Part shown: piece after piece, positions 1-4,918 of the stretch
Position numbering within the stretch: the first letter of the stretch is position 1
Layout of the letters: each line of letters begins with the position of its first letter
NCBI GenBank assembly: GCA_945835425.1
Contig: CAMAJC010000039.1
Coordinates: 1 to 9,974, forward strand
Direction of reading: 5' to 3'
From: an uncultured Clostridia bacterium
Lineage (GTDB): Bacteria > Bacillota > Clostridia > Oscillospirales > Ruminococcaceae
DNA: 9,974 bases
Translations under genes and position numbers: made by a program
The notes under the pieces: model-generated
What the model was told of the DNA's origin: nothing
What the model saw: only the letters and a program-made list of their open reading frames with translations
The model's database searches: none

Positions 1-341
1 TGCGCCAGCTTACAACAGAAAACGGTGACGGCCGGGCAGGCGAAGAAGCGTCTCCGGTCCGCTGCCTGATGGCGGAAGGAGACGCGCTGTACGGGTGTCT
101 GGCGGAAGGGATGCCGCTGGATGTAAACTATGATGATTTTACGGAAACGGTCGCGTCCGGCGGTATCCTGCGGGTGCAGGACGCAGAAGATAATAAAGAC
201 CCTGCCGCCGCGGTGCTTGTTTTGCAGACCGAAGACGGCAGGGAGAATGTACCTAAGCAGATAACCGTGATCTCTGAAAACGTTATTCAGGTGCAGGAAG
301 GAGCGTGGGAAGGGATTTATTACCGGCTTTTGGAGGATTAG
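1..341 (+). CDS. 3' end of an unrecognised protein (5' truncated)
   Basis: The reading frame is open from base 3 to the TAG at 339-341, so this is the C-terminal part (about 112 residues) of a longer gene that starts outside the window. An ATG at 69 exists but nothing like a ribosome binding site precedes it, so I do not treat it as the start. The visible part is acidic and soluble, rich in Asp/Glu and Val, ending in an aromatic stretch (WEGIYYRLLED). I see no membrane segment, catalytic motif or family signature, and I do not recognise it. It converges on the transporter ATPase gene with only 27 bases between the two stop codons, and is not part of that operon. Confidence 0.6.
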   Translation, partial: RQLTTENGDGRAGEEASPVRCLMAEGDALYGCLAEGMPLDVNYDDFTETVASGGILRVQDAEDNKDPAAAVLVLQTEDGRENVPKQITVISENVIQVQEGAWEGIYYRLLED

Positions 342-368
342 GTTTTAACCTTATCGGAAATGGGCGGT

Positions 369-947
369 TCAGATCGCCCGAATATAAATCGTCTGATCGG
401 CCAGAAGCTTTGCCTCTTCCGGGTCGTGGGTGATCAGAATGACCGCCTTTTCCCGTTTCAGTTCCCGGAAAATCTCCATGACCCCGGCGCGGGTCACAAT
501 ATCCAGCCCTTTAAACGGCTCATCGAGGATAAACAGGCTCCCTCCGTAACAGAGGGCGCGGGCGATGGCTACCCGGCGCTGCATACCGCCGCTGAGGGAA
601 TTGGGCCGGAGGTCGAGCGCCTCTCCCAGCCCCAGCTTACCGAGCCAGTATTTCCCGTCCCCACCCGATACACCGGCCGCTTCGGCATTTCCCAGTGCCG
701 TCAGCCCCGGAAAGAGCCGGTTTTCCTGAAAAACGACCGACGGCGTATGGCTTTCCAGCCCGGAAATGCTGCCGCTGTCGGGCTGGATCAGCCCCAGCAG
801 AATCCGCATCAGGGTGGTTTTCCCAGCCCCTGAGCTGCCCATAACCGCCGTCAGACCGGGCGACGGAAAGACGGCGGAGAAGTTTTCCAGCACCTTTTTC
901 CCGTCAAAGGACTTGCAGATATCTTTCAAAATGATCGGTTCAGACAT
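369..947 (-). CDS. ABC transporter ATP-binding protein, NitT/TauT (SsuB/TauB-like) type
   Basis: This is the 192-residue cytoplasmic ATPase that powers the importer encoded upstream. All nucleotide-binding motifs are present in order: Walker A GSSGAGKTT (37-45), Q-loop Gln74, signature LSGGM (118-122), Walker B LFILDE (138-143) and the switch His174 in LITHD. The start is the ATG at 947, preceded by AAAGGAGGAG; a longer upstream frame is open but falls inside the permease gene and lacks a site. The start overlaps the permease stop by 8 bases (ATGTCTGA), which points to translational coupling. SsuB/TauB relatives are usually around 240-260 residues, so this copy is short: the stretch between Walker A and the Q-loop and the C-terminus are both trimmed. 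Function as an ABC ATPase is secure; the substrate is not known from this protein. Confidence 0.92.
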   Translation of the reverse strand: MSEPIILKDICKSFDGKKVLENFSAVFPSPGLTAVMGSSGAGKTTLMRILLGLIQPDSGSISGLESHTPSVVFQENRLFPGLTALGNAEAAGVSGGDGKYWLGKLGLGEALDLRPNSLSGGMQRRVAIARALCYGGSLFILDEPFKGLDIVTRAGVMEIFRELKREKAVILITHDPEEAKLLADQTIYIRAI

Positions 948-1734
948 TTGTCTCCTCCTTTGGCGGTACCGTTTCCTTTTTGCGGCTGCGCTGCAGCAGC
1001 CATAAAACGCCTTTTTCAATGATCATCGAAAGGAGGACGATCACCAGCGTCCAGCAGAAAATATCCGCTGTCTCCAGATAGACCTTGGAGTCAAAAAGCC
1101 GCGACCCGATCCCCAGCTTCGGCCTTGCGAACACTTCTCCGGCGATGCCCGCTTTCCAGGCAAAGCCGATCGAGGTGGACAGGGCTGTAATCAGATGGGG
1201 ACGAATCGAAGGGAGGTAGATAAACCGGATTTTGCGCCCGGGAGAGAGCCTGTATACATAGGCGACTTCCAGCAGCTCCCGGTCGGCGTCGACAATTCCC
1301 TGCCGCACCGATTCGGTGAGGATGGGGAAGACCATCAGAAAGCAGATAAAAATCGACAGGTTATACGACTTGATCCAGACCAGCGCCAGAATGACCAGGG
1401 AGGTCACTGGCGTGGCCTTGACGACCGAAAGGAGGGGAGAAAGGAGGGTGCGCGCTGCCGGGAAAAAGGCGGACAGGATGCCGCAGAGAATCCCGCAGAC
1501 AGCGCCCAGCAGATACCCTTTGGCGATGCGGATGAGGGATGTGCCGATATTCTGCCAGAAGGCATATGTACCCATCAGCTGGGCCAGCCTGCGCAGGACT
1601 GTCACAGGGGAAACCAGCAAAAGGGAGCTGTTCAGCGCCCTTGCTGCTATCTCCCAGACGGCCAGCCAGAACAAAACCGAGAGGAGGACGCCTATCGGAG
1701 AAGCCTTTTTTTCCTTATGAACAGCAAAAGCCAC
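940..1734 (-). CDS. ABC transporter permease, NitT/TauT (SsuC/TauC-like) type
   Basis: This is the membrane-spanning subunit of the importer. With the GTG at 1734 as start the protein has 264 residues, normal for SsuC/TauC permeases, and a site GGGAG lies 5 bases upstream. The frame is open further up, with an ATG at 1818 overlapping the end of the binding-protein gene, but that ATG has no spaced ribosome site and would add an unusual 28-residue basic leader. About six hydrophobic segments are visible (roughly 14-34, 71-91, 99-121, 126-147, about 185-203 and a last one before the basic tail). Between the fourth and fifth lies the cytoplasmic EAA-type loop (about 153-175, ending G-x5-IYLP) that docks on the ATPase. 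The gene sits 61 bases after the binding-protein stop and overlaps the ATPase start. The exact start is moderately certain; the family is secure. Confidence 0.88.
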   Translation of the reverse strand: MAFAVHKEKKASPIGVLLSVLFWLAVWEIAARALNSSLLLVSPVTVLRRLAQLMGTYAFWQNIGTSLIRIAKGYLLGAVCGILCGILSAFFPAARTLLSPLLSVVKATPVTSLVILALVWIKSYNLSIFICFLMVFPILTESVRQGIVDADRELLEVAYVYRLSPGRKIRFIYLPSIRPHLITALSTSIGFAWKAGIAGEVFARPKLGIGSRLFDSKVYLETADIFCWTLVIVLLSMIIEKGVLWLLQRSRKKETVPPKEETNV

Positions 1735-1795
1735 ACCGGCTCCCTTTTTGCGGGAGTCAGTGCGGCCGGATAATGCAGTTTCCCTGTTTTTCCGT

Positions 1796-2905
1796 TTATC
1801 GTGCAAAATAGAAATCATCCTCAGGCATTGCGCCGCCGATGGTCGCGGGCGCATAGTCAAACATGATCGACAGGAAGTTTTCGGCGTTCTTCTTCATCTC
1901 GTCGCCTTCCATAAAGGTGATATTGCAGTTCGGGATCGCCTTGGTGGCGACAGCAGCGGGGAAGAGGCCAAACTGTTCCGAAAGGGCGCCGGCTTCCGCA
2001 GGATTTTCATTGACCCAGGCGGTGGAGGCGGCGTACTCGGTCAGGAATGCGTCCATGGCTTCGGGGTTTGCCTCGATATATTCATTGCGGCCGATGATCG
2101 AACCCATGACCAGCTGATTGCCGTCGGTGACCTTTTCCCATTCCTCGGTCAGATCCAGCGCGATGGAAATGCCCTCATTCTGCAGGGCAACGGTGGTGAC
2201 GAAGGGCTGGGGCAGGACAGCGACCGCGTTTTCAGCGGAGGCAAGAGCGGTCGCAGCTTCGGCGTGCTCGGTATAGTAGGTGATGTTTACGTCGGTCTCC
2301 GGGTCGATGCCGTTGGCGGTGAGGATGTAGTCGACGACATACTGGGCGGTGGTGCCTTCACCGGAGGAGATGATGTCCATGCCGCGTAGGTCCTCGATCG
2401 TGCTGACGGTCACGTCGCCCTTCTGCATCAGATAGAGGACGCCGAGGGCGTTGTTCGCCACCAGAGAGACTTTGCCGGAGGTCTTGTTGTACAGGGTGGA
2501 GGCGAGGTTGGAGGGAGCAGCTGCCAGGTCGAACTCACCGCTGCCGATACCGCTGACGACTTCTTCGGCGGAAGCAACGATGGTGATGTTGTAATCAACG
2601 GCGGTCTCGCCCTTTTCGGCCTTGTCCATCAGCTGCAGAGCGCCGAGGCCGGTCGGGCCTTTGAGGAAGGCGATGTTCATCGAAGCGTCGAGCGTTTCGA
2701 CTGCGGCTTCGGAGGAAGCTTCTTCCGAAGACTCTTCGCTGCTTTCTTCAGAGGATTCCGGCTCAGAGGACGCTTCGGAGGAAGCTTCGCTGCTGGACTG
2801 TTCCGAAGAGGCAGAGGATGCAGAGGTGTTGCTGCCATTCTGGCAGGAAGCAAACATCGTCAGCATCAGCGCCGAGATAAGCGCCATAGAAATAAATTTT
2901 TTCAT
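1796..2905 (-). CDS. ABC transporter substrate-binding lipoprotein, NitT/TauT-like
   Basis: This 369-residue protein captures the solute outside the membrane and delivers it to the permease. It begins with a lipoprotein signal peptide (MKKF, hydrophobic core to residue 17, lipobox FASC with the lipidated Cys at 21). A Ser/Glu-rich spacer of about 45 residues follows, then a periplasmic-binding fold from about residue 70. Stretches such as KGPTGLG (start of the fold), GEFDLAA and AIPNCNITFMEGDEMKK are typical of a family common in gut Clostridia and annotated NitT/TauT or sulfonate/nitrate-like. The ATG at 2905 is preceded by AAAGGAA about 10 bases upstream. It is the first transporter gene after the regulator, 115 bases away. 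The ligand cannot be read from the sequence: family names such as nitrate, taurine or sulfonate reflect class, not measured specificity. Confidence 0.88.
   Translation of the reverse strand: MKKFISMALISALMLTMFASCQNGSNTSASSASSEQSSSEASSEASSEPESSEESSEESSEEASSEAAVETLDASMNIAFLKGPTGLGALQLMDKAEKGETAVDYNITIVASAEEVVSGIGSGEFDLAAAPSNLASTLYNKTSGKVSLVANNALGVLYLMQKGDVTVSTIEDLRGMDIISSGEGTTAQYVVDYILTANGIDPETDVNITYYTEHAEAATALASAENAVAVLPQPFVTTVALQNEGISIALDLTEEWEKVTDGNQLVMGSIIGRNEYIEANPEAMDAFLTEYAASTAWVNENPAEAGALSEQFGLFPAAVATKAIPNCNITFMEGDEMKKNAENFLSIMFDYAPATIGGAMPEDDFYFAR
2702..2836 (-). repeat. Low-complexity Ser/Glu-coding tract in the binding protein
   Basis: Residues about 24-68 of the binding lipoprotein are almost entirely Ser, Glu and Ala, built from repeated units such as SSE, ASSE and ESSEE. 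The DNA shows repeated GAAGCTTCCTC-like and TCTTCGGAG-like pieces. It is the flexible tether between the lipidated cysteine and the folded domain, a common arrangement in Gram-positive lipoproteins. Such tracts can change length by slippage. Confidence 0.7.
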
Positions 2906-2942
2906 ATATGACCATTCCTTTCGCTGTCCTTACTTTCAGTTT

Positions 2943-2968
2943 GGGCACCATACTTTTCGCCGGTGCCC
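2943..2968 (-). promoter_or_regulatory. Hairpin-forming dyad upstream of the binding-protein gene
   Basis: GGGCACC (2943-2949) and GGTGCCC (2962-2968) are perfect 7-base inverted arms around a 12-base loop, 38 bases upstream of the start codon of the binding-protein gene. No T-run follows on either strand, so it is not a standard intrinsic terminator. It may be an mRNA leader hairpin or a DNA operator; the sequence does not decide. Confidence 0.4.
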
Positions 2969-2997
2969 GTCAGACAGGTAAATAAATATATATAGGG

Positions 2998-3012
2998 ATG
3001 CGCAAAGCGTAT
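2998..3012. promoter_or_regulatory. Candidate operator, near-perfect palindrome ATGCGC-AAA-GCGTAT
   Basis: Five of six base pairs of this 15-base dyad match. It lies just past the regulator stop codon and next to an AT-rich stretch (TATATATA at 2987-2994) that could be the core promoter of the transporter genes. Crp/Fnr regulators bind two-fold symmetric sites, and a regulator of that family is encoded immediately upstream, so this is a reasonable target site. The link is inference, and no convincing -35 element was seen. Confidence 0.35.
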
Positions 3013-3020
3013 TCTCTATC

Positions 3021-3737
3021 TCATATACTGCCGCCCGGCAGGTGTATGATCCATCTTTTGCGGGATACCTTTTGGATAACGCCGTTTGCGGTGAGGGCGT
3101 CGACCGCCCGGTAGAGGGATGCCCGTCCCATGCCTAAGAGCATCGCCAGATGGGACATCGACCCGACGTCCACCATCAACTCTTCCTGCCCGGACGGGGT
3201 GTAGGCCAGACGGCACTGATGCCGGATCCAGCAGAGGAGCTTCTGTTCCGCCGTGCTGGCTGTGAACAGATCGATCTTCCAGTTCAAAAACCGGATGCGT
3301 CCGGTCAGAAAGGAGAGGTAGTTTCGGTTGACGGTAAAGTCTTCGGTAAAAAGCTCCTGCAGCTCCGTTTCGCTGAGCAGCAGGATAACGGCGTCTTCTT
3401 CCGCATAAATGTCGGTGACATGGGCTTTCTGCCGGGTGAAGACGGTGGAGACCCCGAACAGGGCGCCCGGCTCCAGATGGTTTAAGGGCGTGCCGCTGCC
3501 GTTTTCCACTAAAAGTTTCCCTTCCAGCAGAATCCCGAGCTTTCCGTGGTAGCCGGTCAGGGGTTTCCGCCGGGAGATACGGGACAGCGTCCCTCTTGTT
3601 TCCAGCAGTTTTTTTATGCGCACACAGTCAATTCCCGCAAACAGAGGACAGCTGCCGAGCGTTTCCAGCTGCGCGGCTGTGATCTCTGCCATCATGCCGC
3701 TTTTCGGCGGCTCTGTATATGAGGGGATTTCTTCCAT
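3021..3737 (-). CDS. Crp/Fnr-family transcriptional regulator
   Basis: The 238-residue protein has the two-part Crp/Fnr build. A cyclic-nucleotide-binding-like beta-barrel spans about residues 25-140 (opening CPLFAGID, with a jelly-roll stretch ending LEPGALFGVS). A dimer helix follows, then a C-terminal winged helix-turn-helix around SHLAMLLGMGRASLYRAVDAL followed by NGVIQKVSRKRWIIH. The ATG at 3737 is chosen because GGAAGGTG precedes it; an ATG further out at 3785 lies at the promoter itself. Cys30 and Cys38 lie near the N-terminus, but the FNR-type cluster of closely spaced cysteines is absent, and I see no intact CRP cAMP-binding motif. The effector is therefore unknown. It is transcribed toward the transporter genes and is the likely regulator of them and perhaps of itself. 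Confidence 0.88.
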   Translation of the reverse strand: MEEIPSYTEPPKSGMMAEITAAQLETLGSCPLFAGIDCVRIKKLLETRGTLSRISRRKPLTGYHGKLGILLEGKLLVENGSGTPLNHLEPGALFGVSTVFTRQKAHVTDIYAEEDAVILLLSETELQELFTEDFTVNRNYLSFLTGRIRFLNWKIDLFTASTAEQKLLCWIRHQCRLAYTPSGQEELMVDVGSMSHLAMLLGMGRASLYRAVDALTANGVIQKVSRKRWIIHLPGGSI

Positions 3738-3785
3738 GGGGTCACCTTCCGTCAAAATTTTACCAAAATGTATCATTTGAAACAT

Positions 3786-3814
3786 ATTTTAGCACGGCAG
3801 TGTAGGTTTGTCAA
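3786..3814 (-). promoter_or_regulatory. Sigma-A-type promoter of the Crp/Fnr regulator gene
   Basis: On the - strand TTGACA (3814-3809) is separated by exactly 17 bases from TAAAAT (3791-3786). The -35 is a full consensus match and the -10 matches five of six. Transcription should begin near 3779, about 40 bases upstream of the chosen ATG, and would lead into the regulator and possibly on into the transporter genes. An imperfect dyad CAAA-N8-TTTG at 3764-3779 overlaps the predicted start and could be an autoregulatory site. Confidence 0.75.
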
Positions 3815-3844
3815 TAGATGCCGTCTTATCATCGGACGGTATAT

Positions 3845-4498
3845 TTATGAGGTATAGTCCTCGATTGCCCGGCGCAGAGCTGCCTCGTCCTCCAGCGGAA
3901 GACCGCTTTGCAGCAGCTCCCGGTCATAGTCCGACAGCTGGGCGACCGGGATGGAGAGAGCTCTTTGCACCTTGCCGTTATAATAGACCGCGAGAAAACT
4001 CCCGTCGATGCCCAGCATATAGCCCTCGTCCGTCGGATACTCGCTTTCGCAGAGGGACGCCGGTACCGATGGAGCCGATTCCCCGTAATCGCCGCCGGAA
4101 ACGCCGGGATAGCCGCACCAGATAATGACGGTGGCCGCGACCATCAGGACAAAAAAGGTCAGCAGCATGACCGTCACGACCGGATGGCGCAGCTTTCTTT
4201 TCCCGCCTGCCTGCGGACGGCCTTCTGCCGGGACGGCCTGCGCGAAAACCGTCGGTCCGGGTCGTTCGGCCTTTTCCGCCTCCTGTATTTCACTTTGCAG
4301 ACCCATGATGATCCCGTCCACCTCCTGATGGGAAGGGCGCTCCAGCATTTTCAGCAGCGCCTCCGTTTCCCGGTCAAACTGCCCGTCCTGACCGGCTGTT
4401 TCCGCCGCACAGGCGCGGATGCTTTCCCGCAGGGCGGCAAGCTCCGGCCCGGATGCGCCGGAGAAGCGTTGATACTGTTTTTCAGAAAATTCCTGCAT
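3845..4498 (-). CDS. One-pass membrane protein with BofC-C-like extracytoplasmic domain
   Basis: The 217-residue protein has a soluble N-terminal part (about 1-100) with a charged, helical look and a motif-free linker. One clear membrane helix follows (106-127, preceded by KRKLRH), then an outer segment ending in a compact domain (about 160-217). That last domain has the pattern fLAVYYNGKV ... LSDYDRELLQSGLPL-DE..L..AIEDYTS, which I recognise as the small C-terminal module found in BofC-like and other clostridial proteins of unknown role. The ATG at 4498 is chosen for AAAGGAG nine bases upstream; the frame is open to 4885 but that extension has no site and overlaps the opposite gene's leader. 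Basic residues before the helix predict an outside C-terminus. It is divergent from a peptidoglycan synthase, so an envelope role is plausible but unproven. Confidence 0.75.
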   Translation of the reverse strand: MQEFSEKQYQRFSGASGPELAALRESIRACAAETAGQDGQFDRETEALLKMLERPSHQEVDGIIMGLQSEIQEAEKAERPGPTVFAQAVPAEGRPQAGGKRKLRHPVVTVMLLTFFVLMVAATVIIWCGYPGVSGGDYGESAPSVPASLCESEYPTDEGYMLGIDGSFLAVYYNGKVQRALSIPVAQLSDYDRELLQSGLPLEDEAALRRAIEDYTS

Positions 4499-4696
4499 GT
4501 CTGACCACTCCTTTTTTGCTGTATCCGCGTGCAGCCGGATTATGAAAGCTGCCCCGGTTTTCACGATACGGATATTCTTGCCCGTTTTTCCGGTGTTATG
4601 CCGGTATTTTCCCCGTTTTTGGGAAATGCTCCAAAACTCATTCAATTTTCGGTTACGAATCGTTTTCATTTTGGGGTACCAAAAGCCTTTCCGTTG

Positions 4697-4705
4697 TGTT
4701 ATAAT
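4697..4705 (+). promoter_or_regulatory. Extended -10 promoter (TGT-TATAAT) for the penicillin-binding protein gene
   Basis: TATAAT at 4700-4705 is a perfect -10 hexamer with the extended TGn element directly upstream. The -35 position (about 4677-4682, TACCAA) is poor, which fits extended -10 promoters that depend little on -35 contacts. The predicted start near 4712 leaves a leader of about 207 bases. Confidence 0.6.
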
Positions 4706-4877
4706 AGAATCTGTATATGGAAACGTCCTGCCGACGACGGCATGGACCAATGCGCAAACAGGACAGACACGGCGGTCATGGGAAATGGGCCGCATGAACA
4801 CGTCTCCGAAGGAAAATAAAGTCGAATCAGGCAGAGGTTTTCCAAACGATGGGAAGTTCTCTGGACACGGGAAAGTG

Positions 4878-4893
4878 CGGCGCATCTGCGCCG
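4878..4893 (+). promoter_or_regulatory. GC-rich leader dyad next to the ribosome binding site
   Basis: CGGCGCA-TC-TGCGCCG is a perfect inverted repeat, able to form a 6-base-pair hairpin with an ATCT loop. It is followed at once by a second palindrome, GCCGG-G-CCGGC (4890-4900), and then by AAAGGAGG (4903-4910). In RNA these structures would sit immediately 5' of the ribosome site and could affect translation of the TTG-initiated gene. Function is inference. Confidence 0.35.
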
Positions 4894-4918
4894 GGCCGGC
4901 ATAAAGGAGGCCACTTCA

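Larger units (their letters stand above)
4499..4918. other. Divergent intergenic region and leader of the penicillin-binding protein gene
   Basis: These 420 bases separate two divergent genes. Long frames run through on both strands, but none has a ribosome site and family content, so I regard it as non-coding. It holds an extended -10 promoter for the + strand gene near 4697-4705, leaving a long predicted leader of about 200 bases. Two GC-rich dyads lie just before the start codon: 4878-4893 and GCCGGGCCGGC at 4890-4900. I found no clear promoter for the - strand gene and no recognisable riboswitch or small RNA. Confidence 0.5.

Noticed and set aside
362..379. GGGCG-N8-CGCCC dyad at the end of the ATPase gene as a terminator
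   Set aside because: Only five base pairs, it spans the stop codon itself, and no T-run follows on either strand.
1735..1860. Longer N-terminus for the permease from 1860 or 1818
   Set aside because: Those starts fall inside the binding-protein gene and lack a spaced ribosome site, while the GTG at 1734 has one and gives the normal family length.
2700..2836. Repeated Ser/Glu codons as a CRISPR or tandem DNA repeat
   Set aside because: There is no fixed repeat-spacer pattern; it is an irregular coding tract for a lipoprotein tether.
3821..3839. CCGTC-N9-GACGG hairpin after the membrane-protein gene as a terminator
   Set aside because: The stem is only five pairs and is followed by a mixed sequence rather than a T-run; it also runs into the regulator's promoter.
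4497..4904. Open + strand frame of about 135 codons in the divergent gap
   Set aside because: It starts without a ribosome site, overlaps the start of the opposite gene and the promoter of the next, and its translation has no protein-like pattern.
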